Positions 16,103 to 22,318 of a stretch of 25,824 bases of DNA are shown piece after piece; positions within the stretch are counted from its first letter, which is position 1, and every line of letters begins with the position of its first letter. Origin of the DNA: a virus. Where the stretch lies: positions 1 through 25,824 of the IMG/VR virus record IMGVR_UViG_3300033148_001478; one strand, written 5' to 3'. The notes beneath the pieces were generated by a model. It was not told the origin of the DNA, searched no databases, and saw only the letters and a list, made by a program, of their open reading frames with translations. A program made the position numbers and the translations under genes.

Positions 16103-18524
16103 TATTTTCTCTAAACATCGCACTCACATCATATACATTGTCAGCATTTATGACAGACTTCTTATTTGTCATTTCATCATCACTTACAAACACCCCCGCC
16201 CCACGGCTTAATACTGCAAGTCTGTAGTACAGTGAAGCGAAACAGAAGTGATCTTCTCCCGTAGTTGAACCCCAACAGTTATGTACTAGCACCCCATTTG
16301 CAAAGTATTCTGGTGTATCTTCAACAGTCAGATTATAAACTCTTTCTTTTTTTCCAAGACTGTCGATTATAGTATTTGTCTCCACATTTCTTACTACAGT
16401 ATTTTCCCCCTCTCTTATGTCTGGTAGTACATTCTTTCTTACATTCCAAGCAAGAGAACTTCTTAAAGTCTTTAGTAAAAAAGTTTTCTCTACCATGTTT
16501 CTTAAAAAAGGTTTTAGCTTTTGCTGTTTTTTTCCATTCATCAAATCCAGTAAACCACTTCTCTTTCGTATTTTTGGTAAATCTTCTTTTTGCCCATGAT
16601 GGGTCTGCGTAGTAGATTTTAAAGTGGTGTTTATAGTGTTCTTTTCTAGATAACGCTTCCAAGTTATCTGGCGAATTATTAGACGGATTATGGTCTTTGT
16701 GATGTACAATAAAACCTTTTGGAATATCACCAAAGTTATCTTTATAAACTTCTTGGTGTAACCTCTGAATACCGAGTTTCCTATATTTCTCTGACGGTCT
16801 AAAGTAATTACGGTCTGTATAACTTTTAGAGTTAGAGTATCTACTAAATGCAATATCTTTATATATAATTGTTTCTGTTGCCATATATAAACATTACCAT
16901 CTAATGGTATAGAGCGCAACTGTTGCAAACCATTACTAGTAAAGACTGGATGGTCACCAGTTCCACACAATCCACCTCTAGTAATCACGCTATCAAGTCT
17001 ATTCATTGTTAAAGAAACTTTTTTAAATCCATCTCTTGTTAAAACTCTATCCCCTTCTTTTATATCTTCAATATTTCTATCTCCAAACTCTGTTATTACT
17101 TTTGTACCAGCAATAAAACAATACCGCTCAATCCCTTTATTGTTTACAACTTTCTCTCTCCGTAAAGTCTCAAAGTGCTTTATGAACATATTGAAATCTT
17201 TATCAGGTTGTACCCCAATCAGCCACTTCGCTTCAATCATATCAGTAAGCATACTGTCCAATATTCTATCTCTATGAGAATAAACAATATTATTCTTCTC
17301 ACCCTCACCCCACCATACGATTGTCTGTGGATTGTTTTGATTTTCCATGAAGTACGACATCCTCATCCAGCTATACTTTTCTGTGTAGTATTTGGATGCT
17401 GTACTATCCGGCATAGCATCAATCACTCCAGCTGTAGGTTTCCAAAACTTAATAATATCATCAAGATCACTCCATTCACTGAATCTACCCACTTTCAGTA
17501 TTCCTAGTTCACTACCAATCACATAATGTTTAATATTTCCTACATCAATACCAATGTATATATTTCCAGTAGTAGCAAGGTCTTTTGGTGTCCATAAATC
17601 AAGTATCGTGGTTTTCGATACAGATAAATCACCCGGACTGTATGATAATCCTAATACAAAGTTATTAAAGTACGCTGGGTCACCTTCGCTATCTTCTATA
17701 ATCTCCCCTGCACTAATCCAACAACACATTAAATGAGATATGTGGTAACCGTTCCATCCTTGTGGATTTTCTTCTGAATACCCTTTACTTGGCTGTTGTG
17801 CTACCCACTCCCCATTACGTATCACATCCTTTTCTATCTTACCTTTACATTCTCGACACTGGAACTCTTTAGTTTCTATGTTGATAGAGTCAGGGAATAT
17901 AAGGAACTGTGAGTGATTACAATGAGGACACACAATAGTCCATTCTTTCTGGTCACTCTTTTGGAAGGCTAAGTCTAATTCATCGCGTTCAGTTCCAGGG
18001 TTTGAGAATAGCCAACGCCCTTTATACTCACTCGCTTTAATACGTGACTTGTATGTTTCAATAGCTCCTTGATCTGATCGTGAAATCTCATCATGTATCA
18101 ATAGGTCTGCTGTCGTTGAGATAGCTGCGGTCTTTGAGTTTGTACCTTTAAAAAATATGAAGCGGTCATTCAACTCTTTACGTTCAATGTTATCTGTAGC
18201 CATTCCTTGAAACTCATGCACGTTTGTCTGTACAATCTTATTAAACTTAGATGATACAAACTCACTCACATCAGAGTCAGAACTCATAGTGTAAATGATG
18301 TTGAAATGTAGATATTTAACAGCAAACAATGCTTTTACAGAGAAGGAAACTGATTTTCCCACCTGCGCACAGGCTGTCACCACAATATTAGGTGAAAAGT
18401 CTGTAAGTATATCTAATAGAAAAGGTCTATCACTGAAATCAAAAGCATCACCTTTTTCATTGACTATCCCCTCCTGCACAATCCACTCTAGGATTGAGAA
18501 ATATTGTTTATCCTGTTTCTTCAT
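16095..18524 (-). CDS. terL: Large terminase subunit (GpA-like) interrupted by an intein
   Basis: The precursor has 809 residues; removing the intein (469-749) leaves a 528-residue terminase. The ATPase domain has Walker A at 51-59 (GKS 56-58, in TACAQVGKSVS) and Walker B LLIHDE at 141-146. Four Cys (199, 202, 223, 226; CPHC and CREC) form a zinc site as in lambda gpA-type terminases. The nuclease domain has D327 in YIGIDVG, D369 in GVIDAMPD and D758 in GEDHF after the intein. The protein pumps phage DNA into the capsid and cuts it. The start overlaps the groEL end by 17 bases, and the stop overlaps the next gene. The intein sits eight residues before the last catalytic Asp, so unspliced protein should lack nuclease activity. 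Confidence 0.92.
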   Translation of the reverse strand: MKKQDKQYFSILEWIVQEGIVNEKGDAFDFSDRPFLLDILTDFSPNIVVTACAQVGKSVSFSVKALFAVKYLHFNIIYTMSSDSDVSEFVSSKFNKIVQTNVHEFQGMATDNIERKELNDRFIFFKGTNSKTAAISTTADLLIHDEISRSDQGAIETYKSRIKASEYKGRWLFSNPGTERDELDLAFQKSDQKEWTIVCPHCNHSQFLIFPDSINIETKEFQCRECKGKIEKDVIRNGEWVAQQPSKGYSEENPQGWNGYHISHLMCCWISAGEIIEDSEGDPAYFNNFVLGLSYSPGDLSVSKTTILDLWTPKDLATTGNIYIGIDVGNIKHYVIGSELGILKVGRFSEWSDLDDIIKFWKPTAGVIDAMPDSTASKYYTEKYSWMRMSYFMENQNNPQTIVWWGEGEKNNIVYSHRDRILDSMLTDMIEAKWLIGVQPDKDFNMFIKHFETLRREKVVNNKGIERYCFIAGTKVITEFGDRNIEDIKEGDRVLTRDGFKKVSLTMNRLDSVITRGGLCGTGDHPVFTSNGLQQLRSIPLDGNVYIWQQKQLYIKILHLVDTLTLKVIQTVITLDRQRNIGNSVFRGYTKKFIKITLVIFQKVLLYITKTIIRLIIRQITWKRYLEKNTINTTLKSTTQTHHGQKEDLPKIRKRSGLLDLMNGKKQQKLKPFLRNMVEKTFLLKTLRSSLAWNVRKNVLPDIREGENTVVRNVETNTIIDSLGKKERVYNLTVEDTPEYFANGVLVHNCWGSTTGEDHFCFASLYYRLAVLSRGAGVFVSDDEMTNKKSVINADNVYDVSAMFRENNE
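16278..17120 (-). mobile_element. Class 1 intein in terL, 281 residues
   Basis: The intein begins at Cys469 of the precursor (CFIAGTKVIT, block A; TGT at 17118-17120). Block B is GLCGTGDHPVFTSNG with its His at intein residue 57. The end is ERVYNLTVEDTPEYFANG, then VLVHN (blocks F and G), followed by Cys as first residue of the C-extein. Cys1, block B His, penultimate His, final Asn and +1 Cys are all present, so splicing should work. Clear splicing-domain sequence covers only about 78 N-terminal and 35 C-terminal residues. The middle, about 165 residues, has no in-frame endonuclease and looks like the out-of-frame reading of the HNH gene that occupies the same DNA. Confidence 0.92.
16333..16884 (-). 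CDS. HNH homing endonuclease nested out of frame inside the intein
   Basis: This complete 183-residue ORF has its own ATG and TAA, in the -1 frame relative to terL. It contains RLHQEVYKDNFGDIPKGFIV, then HHKDHNPSNNSPDNLEALSR and KEHYKHH, a full HNH motif with H61-H62, N74 and H83. A C-terminal Cys cluster follows (CLECKKEC and KYCSKKCGDK; Cys145, 148, 152, 163, 167), likely a zinc ribbon for DNA binding. The N-terminus (FSRYSNSKSYTDRNYFRP) matches the lead-in of free-standing phage HNH nucleases. Its last 15 or so codons overlap real intein C-domain sequence in the other frame. No good ribosome site precedes the ATG. It presumably cuts intein-less terL alleles to spread the intein. Confidence 0.85.
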   Translation of the reverse strand: MATETIIYKDIAFSRYSNSKSYTDRNYFRPSEKYRKLGIQRLHQEVYKDNFGDIPKGFIVHHKDHNPSNNSPDNLEALSRKEHYKHHFKIYYADPSWAKRRFTKNTKEKWFTGFDEWKKTAKAKTFFKKHGRENFFTKDFKKFSCLECKKECTTRHKRGGKYCSKKCGDKYYNRQSWKKRKSL

Positions 18525-20034
18525 CCTTATTTACAATTACAGTTTCAGTACCAACAAGTGAGATCGTTACTGCCGTAGCGCTCTCTAGTGCAAGACGTAA
18601 TACTTTATATGGGTCTACTATTCCATCGTCGAACATGTTTACTACTTTCTTTGTTTTAAAATCTATCCCCATTTCCCCTTTGATAGTCTGCGGATATCCT
18701 ATAGAATCCATACCTGCATTTTTCATCATCTGAATCTGAGGTGTATGTAAAATACTCTTAAACATAGGCTCTTTCACATTACATACAGACAACGCAGTCC
18801 CACCTCCTGCAACAATCCCCTCCTGCAACGCTGCTTGTGTTGCATTGACAGCATTTTGAAACTTGTATTTCTTAGCATTAAACTCTGTATCTGTGTATGT
18901 TCCTACTCGAATAACTCCAATACCTCCAGTGAGTTGTGCTAGACGATCCTGTAATTGCATCTTTTCATACTCACTTGTGGTTGACTCTATCTGTCCCTCA
19001 ATATCTTTAATTCTAGTATCAAGTGTTTCTGTAGACTTACCACCGATAATAGTTGTTGTATCTTTCGTTACAATAACCTTTTCAGCCCTACCACATAACT
19101 CAACTCCTGCTTCATGCAGTTTCATTCCCATTTCTTCACTGATAACCTTTGCACCTGTAAGTGCTGCCATATCGAATAAGAAATCCCTAGCTGGTGTTGC
19201 GGTAAATGGGTTCCGAACACAAGCTATTCCTGCAACTCTATTCTGTGCATTTTGTGCAAGTGTTCCAAGTGCTACAGAGTCAACATCTGTGGCAATGAAA
19301 AGAATGTTTTTACCTGTACCAATGGAGTTAAGCAATGAAATAACCTGCTCATTCATACTAATTTTACGGTCAACAAGCACTATATAAGCGTCTTCTAGTA
19401 CTGTTTGCATGTTCTCATGGTCATTCACAAAGAATGGTGATATAAGCCCACTATCAAACCTTGCACCCTTTACCACTTCTTTTGAATACCCAAGTTGTGC
19501 ACCCTTTTCAACAGTCACCACACCATTAATACCTATTTCCTTAATCACTTCTGCTATAAGTTTAGCCACATCTGCATCAAGACTGGAAATAGTAGCAATC
19601 TTTTCAATATCATCTTCTGTTACATCTCGTTTATTCTTCTTTAGTTCAGTCAATACTTCTTTCAATCCTGTTTGTAGACGTTCCTTAACTTCTCGTATTT
19701 TTGAGCTATCACTCTCTATTTCTTCAAATGCTTCTTTGACCAACGCTTGTGTGAGAACTGTAGTTGTCGCAGTACCATCACCACCTTCCTCACTAGTGCG
19801 AACAGCAGCCTTCCTGAGCGTCTGGACACCAATTTGCTCATATCTATCATGTAATTCAATATTCTTTAGAATGGTAACACCATCATCTACTTCAATAGGA
19901 TCAAGTCCTTGAAACTCAATCATTGCAGTCATTCCTACAGCTCCAAGAGTGGGTTTGACAGCATCCGCAGCAATATCAATACCTCTTTTAATCTTTGATC
20001 GTGCTTCTGCTCCTTGTGTTATTTCTTTACTCAT
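18508..20034 (-). CDS. groEL: GroEL-type chaperonin with altered ATPase residue
   Basis: The protein has 508 residues; cellular GroELs are near 545, and the GGM-repeat tail is absent. Hallmarks are DDGVTILKNIEL (D51, equal to E. coli D52), GGDGTATTTVLTQ (D86, equal to D87), VAGGGTAL (410-412) and GIVDPYKVLRLAL (equal to the D495 region). At the position of catalytic D398 the protein has Asn394 (KFQNAVNATQAA against E. coli RVEDALHATRAA; codon AAT). TLGPKG of the nucleotide loop is TLGAVG. It should form a GroEL ring working with the GroES just upstream, most likely folding phage proteins such as the capsid. ATP hydrolysis may be slow. It overlaps groES by four bases and terL by 17. Confidence 0.93.
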   Translation of the reverse strand: MSKEITQGAEARSKIKRGIDIAADAVKPTLGAVGMTAMIEFQGLDPIEVDDGVTILKNIELHDRYEQIGVQTLRKAAVRTSEEGGDGTATTTVLTQALVKEAFEEIESDSSKIREVKERLQTGLKEVLTELKKNKRDVTEDDIEKIATISSLDADVAKLIAEVIKEIGINGVVTVEKGAQLGYSKEVVKGARFDSGLISPFFVNDHENMQTVLEDAYIVLVDRKISMNEQVISLLNSIGTGKNILFIATDVDSVALGTLAQNAQNRVAGIACVRNPFTATPARDFLFDMAALTGAKVISEEMGMKLHEAGVELCGRAEKVIVTKDTTTIIGGKSTETLDTRIKDIEGQIESTTSEYEKMQLQDRLAQLTGGIGVIRVGTYTDTEFNAKKYKFQNAVNATQAALQEGIVAGGGTALSVCNVKEPMFKSILHTPQIQMMKNAGMDSIGYPQTIKGEMGIDFKTKKVVNMFDDGIVDPYKVLRLALESATAVTISLVGTETVIVNKDEETG

Positions 20035-20303
20035 ACAACTGCAATAATATCTTCTAATCTCAATACCTTCATTCCCTCAATTTCATGCGTATGCGGTGAA
20101 TACTTTGCAAAGTACACAATATCACCTACTTTAAGTATAGGGTCTTCTATGTTCGTTCCTGTCCACACTACCCCCATATCTCCTCCTATCTGCTCAATCT
20201 TTCCTTTATAAAAAAAACTATCCTGCACCTCAACGGTTTGAAAACCGTCTTGTTTATCTTCTTCTACTTGTGATACAAGCACTCGATTTCCTAATATTCT
20301 CAT
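20031..20303 (-). CDS. groES: GroES-type co-chaperonin
   Basis: This 90-residue protein has the GroES layout. The N-terminal strand MRILGNRVLVSQVEEDKQDG is followed by a likely mobile loop around residues 15-28 (FQTVEVQDSF). Then come YKGKIEQIGGDMG, LKVGDIVYFAKYSP and the C-terminal MKVLRLEDIIAVV. The loop lacks the classic Ile-Val-Leu triplet that GroES uses to bind GroEL. A phage-specific pairing with the adjacent chaperonin is therefore likely, as with T4 gp31. It would cap the GroEL ring to close the folding chamber. Its stop overlaps the groEL start (ATGA-type). Confidence 0.9.
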   Translation of the reverse strand: MRILGNRVLVSQVEEDKQDGFQTVEVQDSFFYKGKIEQIGGDMGVVWTGTNIEDPILKVGDIVYFAKYSPHTHEIEGMKVLRLEDIIAVV

Positions 20304-20305
20304 TG

Positions 20306-20749
20306 TTATGTGTTTTTACGTCCATATAATAATTGATATCCCGACTCAAAAGGCTGAATGAGGTCATTGTGATGCTTCCCTCTATCATTAGCCACCTGCA
20401 ACGATTCCGACCAATACGGATCATTAAACTTATCTGTAATGTGTTTAATACACCAATTCCCACACTCATGCTTGCTCTTATAAAAAGCTATCCTCTGCGC
20501 TGTATTACTCCAATCAGTCTCAACTTGCTTCCATGCCAACTCTGCAAAGTCTTCACTACAAACATCGCACCAAAACTCTGTTACCTCCAACCGTTTAGCC
20601 ATTTGTATATCTTTGTCACGTTCAGCTTGCTCTTTTACTCTATTCTGGTGGATGATCTTATCCTTAGAGCGTACTTCTTGCCGTTCAATGAGGTTACGAA
20701 TATGGTGATGATGCTCAATGTCTGGGCGAGGGATATGCTCGTACTTCAT
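20306..20749 (-). CDS. Hypothetical zinc-binding protein in packaging operon
   Basis: The 147-residue protein opens MKYEHIPRPDIEHHHHIRNL with a natural four-His run. A Lys/Arg/Glu helix follows. A probable zinc site is made of FWCDVCSEDF (about residues 60-69) and KHECGNWCIKHITDK (about 93-107). The end is DPYWSESLQV, then DLIQPFESGYQLLYGRK. From memory this pattern (WCDVC...ITDK...DPYxxxS...DLIQPxExG) recurs near terminase genes of environmental phages. The function is unknown; DNA or terminase contact is possible. It overlaps the upstream gene by four bases. Confidence 0.5.
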   Translation of the reverse strand: MKYEHIPRPDIEHHHHIRNLIERQEVRSKDKIIHQNRVKEQAERDKDIQMAKRLEVTEFWCDVCSEDFAELAWKQVETDWSNTAQRIAFYKSKHECGNWCIKHITDKFNDPYWSESLQVANDRGKHHNDLIQPFESGYQLLYGRKNT

Positions 20750-20955
20750 AAACCTCTTATTCTTTTATACCAACCACTCATTCCACTATCTTCTTTCTGT
20801 AGCTCGTCATATTCTTCTTCTGTACCTTCACCAAAAAACACCGCCTTGCCATTTGGTGCGTCTGGTATCTCCTCTATCTGTTCCGGTGTAAGTTTTTCAA
20901 GAACCTTCATATCTTTCTTGCTCAACTTCCACAATCGTTTAAATCTATTCAACAT
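20746..20955 (-). CDS. Small hypothetical protein
   Basis: This 69-residue, highly charged protein starts MLNRFKRLWKLSKKDMKVLE. An acidic middle (EQIEEIPDAPNGKAVFFGEG, then TEEEYDELQKED) and GMSGWYKRIRGL follow. The segment PDAPNGKAVFFGEGTEEEYD is distinctive, but I do not recognise a family. It is tightly packed between small terminase (11-base overlap) and the zinc-binding gene (four-base overlap), so it is very probably translated. Confidence 0.5.
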   Translation of the reverse strand: MLNRFKRLWKLSKKDMKVLEKLTPEQIEEIPDAPNGKAVFFGEGTEEEYDELQKEDSGMSGWYKRIRGL

Positions 20956-21421
20956 CTTTAGGCTGTCTTAATAGTTTTTTAATATCTTCATTTATTACAT
21001 GCACTTTTTGCTGTACCTGTTTAGAGAAAATAAAATTATATGTGTTGTTTGTTTGTTTCTTCGTATCATCAACAATTCCATAAATAGCTGTAGCGTGTTT
21101 CAGTCCTTTATCAATAGCGGTGTAATCATCATCTTCGCCTTTTGTAGCGTTAAGCAGCACATCAATCTTACTTGCAATTCTTTTAGGATTGATGCCTTGT
21201 TTCTTTAAAGCATCAAGTAAACCTGTCTCCGCTAGAGCTTCTTGAAAACCCTCAGATTCTATTATTCTCTTAGGATCTTGAATGATTGTGCCATATCCAA
21301 CATTTGCCAACACTTTTCCAGTATGTAAAGGCTTATCACTCAATTGGTTCTCAATAATAGCTCTCGCAGCATTTCTTTGTCTAGGTGTTGGAGTCTTCCT
21401 GTTTTGCTTCTCCTGCATCAT
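20945..21421 (-). CDS. terS: Small terminase subunit
   Basis: The 158-residue protein has an N-terminal helix-turn-helix-like region (TPRQRNAARAIIENQLSDKP, GKVLANVGYGTIIQDP). The segment RIIESEGFQEALAETGLLDA follows, then a helical oligomerisation region (IASKIDVLLNATKG, DYTAIDKGLKHATAIYGIVD). A GYGxxxxxxPxxIxxSxGFxEAL pattern followed by an ATxIYG segment is typical of small terminases in environmental phages. These bind pac/cos DNA and recruit the large subunit. It is the second gene of the operon, but is unusually separated from terL by four genes including the chaperonins. Confidence 0.75.
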   Translation of the reverse strand: MMQEKQNRKTPTPRQRNAARAIIENQLSDKPLHTGKVLANVGYGTIIQDPKRIIESEGFQEALAETGLLDALKKQGINPKRIASKIDVLLNATKGEDDDYTAIDKGLKHATAIYGIVDDTKKQTNNTYNFIFSKQVQQKVHVINEDIKKLLRQPKDVE

Positions 21422-21566
21422 CTTTAGTTACAACCTTCATTAAATTAATAGTAGTTGATGTTCCCATTTGTGCGTTGTGCTTTTCAAGTACCGCTTCAAG
21501 ATCAGTAGTGAGTGCTTTTAGTTCTTCCTCTGTGAGATTAGTTACCTCCTTCTTTAATTCCTCCAT
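21381..21566 (-). CDS. Small acidic protein, first gene of packaging operon
   Basis: The 61-residue protein is acidic with one predicted helix (EELKKEVTNLTEEELKALTT, then DLEAVLEKHNAQ) and a polar tail. The 3' end overlaps small terminase by 41 bases. It directly follows an extended -10 promoter and a 16-base A-rich leader repeat that ends four bases before its ATG. I do not recognise a family. Its place at the head of the operon and good leader make it a likely real gene, perhaps a small regulator or a terminase partner. Confidence 0.5.
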   Translation of the reverse strand: MEELKKEVTNLTEEELKALTTDLEAVLEKHNAQMGTSTTINLMKVVTKDDAGEAKQEDSNT

Positions 21567-21570
21567 GTGA

Positions 21571-21586
21571 TTATTTGTTATTTGTT
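21571..21586 (-). repeat. A-rich leader repeat, left copy (inverted)
   Basis: On the minus strand AACAAATAACAAATAA lies four bases before the ATG at 21566. An identical 16-mer lies in front of the plus-strand gene at 21734, so the divergent region is bounded by perfect inverted copies. Neither gene has a usual Shine-Dalgarno site at the right distance. The repeat may be an A-rich, unstructured ribosome entry leader. Confidence 0.6.
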
Positions 21587-21603
21587 AATCAATAATACTC
21601 AAT

Positions 21604-21612
21604 ATTATACCA
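21604..21612 (-). promoter_or_regulatory. Extended -10 promoter for the packaging operon
   Basis: On the minus strand TGGTATAAT is a perfect extended -10 element (TGnTATAAT). The -35 region 17 bases upstream (ATAACT) is poor, as often with extended -10 promoters, and falls on the DnaA box at 21629-21637. Transcription would start near 21597 and give a leader of about 30 bases that includes the A-rich repeat. Confidence 0.6.
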
Positions 21613-21616
21613 TAAC

Positions 21617-21645
21617 TTGACAGAGTAGTTATCCACATTCATAAC
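21617..21645 (+). promoter_or_regulatory. Plus-strand promoter candidate with DnaA box in spacer
   Basis: A perfect TTGACA (21617-21622) is followed after 17 bases by CATAAC (21640-21645), which matches four of six positions of TATAAT. The DnaA box lies inside the spacer. A second candidate downstream is TTGTGT (21656-21661), 16 bases, TATACT (21678-21683). Either could drive the gene at 21734. Confidence 0.4.
21629..21637 (+). promoter_or_regulatory. Perfect DnaA box
   Basis: TTATCCACA is the exact consensus DnaA box. It lies between two divergent promoters, inside the spacer of the plus-strand candidate and over the -35 region of the minus-strand promoter. A second perfect copy is at 24035-24043, in the other divergent region. 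Host DnaA could regulate these promoters or help start replication. Confidence 0.6.
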
Positions 21646-21671
21646 TGTATACACCTTGTGTATATATACAG
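21645..21671. promoter_or_regulatory. Operator-like inverted repeat
   Basis: CTGTATA and TATACAG form 7-base arms of a 27-base imperfect palindrome, with an inner CAC-3-GTG dyad. It covers the -35 hexamer of the second plus-strand promoter candidate. A repressor site is plausible. No repressor gene is identified here apart from the small HTH protein at 24086. Confidence 0.4.
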
Positions 21672-21707
21672 ATAGTGTATACTATAGATAGGTCAAGAGG
21701 AGCATTA

Positions 21708-21723
21708 AACAAATAACAAATAA
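21708..21723 (+). repeat. A-rich leader repeat, right copy
   Basis: AACAAATAACAAATAA is identical to the minus-strand copy at 21571-21586 and ends ten bases before the ATG at 21734. It consists of 7-base AACAAAT units and a third, near copy follows. An AGAGGAG sequence at about 21696-21702 is too far upstream of the ATG to act as its ribosome site. Confidence 0.6.
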
Positions 21724-21733
21724 CAAAAATACT

Positions 21734-21982
21734 ATGACAACAAAAAATGCAATCAAGAAGTTAGAAAAATTAGGATATAAAGTTGAAAAAGCAAGTTCAA
21801 GAACATACAGAGCCACACTAAGAGGAGGAGTACTGGAGTTTAGCCAAAACGGAGAAGACCAAGATGCAAGTATCGTATGTATAGGAGTACGAAACCACAA
21901 TGACGAGAGCGACCCAATGACAGATTACTGTGCATTTACTTTTTATAACAACCTTACTCAAGCACTAAAATATAATATTTAA
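21734..21982 (+). CDS. Small hypothetical early protein
   Basis: The 82-residue protein reads TTKNAIKKLEKLGYKVEKAS, YRATLRGGVLEFSQNGEDQD and DPMTDYCAFTFYNNLTQALK. It fits an alpha/beta mini-domain (a helix, three or four strands, a helix). The form 'knaikkLekxGykv...tDYxaxtFyxNLxqAl' is known to me from small uncharacterised phage and bacterial proteins, without a function. It is the first gene rightward from the divergent control region and is probably co-transcribed with the zinc-ribbon gene after it. There is no Shine-Dalgarno site, only the A-rich leader. Confidence 0.65.
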   Translation: MTTKNAIKKLEKLGYKVEKASSRTYRATLRGGVLEFSQNGEDQDASIVCIGVRNHNDESDPMTDYCAFTFYNNLTQALKYNI

Positions 21983-21983
21983 T

Positions 21984-22124
21984 ATGACAAAGACATCAAT
22001 CCAAACAGAACTTATGCGTAAGCTCCACAAATGCCTTCGATGCAAACATCAATGGCTCGGAAAAGAGAACCCACAAACATGCTCAAAGTGTCGATCTCCG
22101 TACTGGAATAAGCCTAAAAAATAA
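21984..22124 (+). CDS. 46-residue zinc-ribbon protein
   Basis: The ATG at 21984 follows the previous stop directly. The protein has KLHKCLRCKHQWLGKENPQT, then CSKCRSPYWNKPKK. This gives two CxxC pairs 16 residues apart, the pattern of small rubredoxin/zinc-ribbon proteins (CxxCxxxW...PxxCxxCxSxxWxxP). Such micro-proteins are frequent in phages and small-genome bacteria and may bind DNA, RNA or polymerase. It ends just before a strong terminator, which supports it as the last gene of a two-gene unit. Confidence 0.65.
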   Translation: MTKTSIQTELMRKLHKCLRCKHQWLGKENPQTCSKCRSPYWNKPKK

Positions 22125-22130
22125 CACCTC

Positions 22131-22159
22131 AAAACCACCTACTTTCGCAGGTGGTTTTT
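22131..22159 (+). terminator. Rho-independent terminator
   Basis: A perfect 10-bp stem (AAAACCACCT at 22131-22140 and AGGTGGTTTT at 22149-22158) closes an 8-base loop and ends in a T tract. It closes the two-gene rightward unit. The A run before the stem would also let it work on the minus strand. Confidence 0.85.
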
Positions 22160-22221
22160 AGCACACCCAAATGCCTACAAATGACAAGGTGAATAGTGAA
22201 TAGCACTCTCAACTCCCCCCC

Positions 22222-22260
22222 ATATATACATACTTTATATATATATATATATATCTATTA
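22222..22260. other. A/T-only tract, possible DNA unwinding element
   Basis: Apart from three C bases, these 39 bases are all A or T, with a long alternating TA run. An easily melted tract beside repeated protein sites is the usual build of a replication origin. It could also be a simple microsatellite with no function. Confidence 0.4.
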
Positions 22261-22318
22261 AGTAAGAATTACTATTCACCTATTCACCTTTAGGGATTAA
22301 ACGGCTTAAAACAACAAT

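Noticed and set aside
16095-16884. Sequencing frameshift as the cause of the out-of-frame HNH gene
   Set aside because: Two compensating errors exactly at the HNH ends would be needed, yet the HNH ORF has its own ATG and stop and the terminase frame is open across the whole region. It remains the main technical alternative and is listed as a refuting test.
18863-19912. Long plus-strand frames opposite groEL
   Set aside because: GroEL is unmistakable on the minus strand; these frames are Ser/Pro/Val-rich mirror readings.
20333-20971. 212-codon plus-strand frame
   Set aside because: It lies opposite three overlapping minus-strand genes with recognisable features; its composition (Leu/Ser/Ile/Pro-rich) is typical of a shadow frame.
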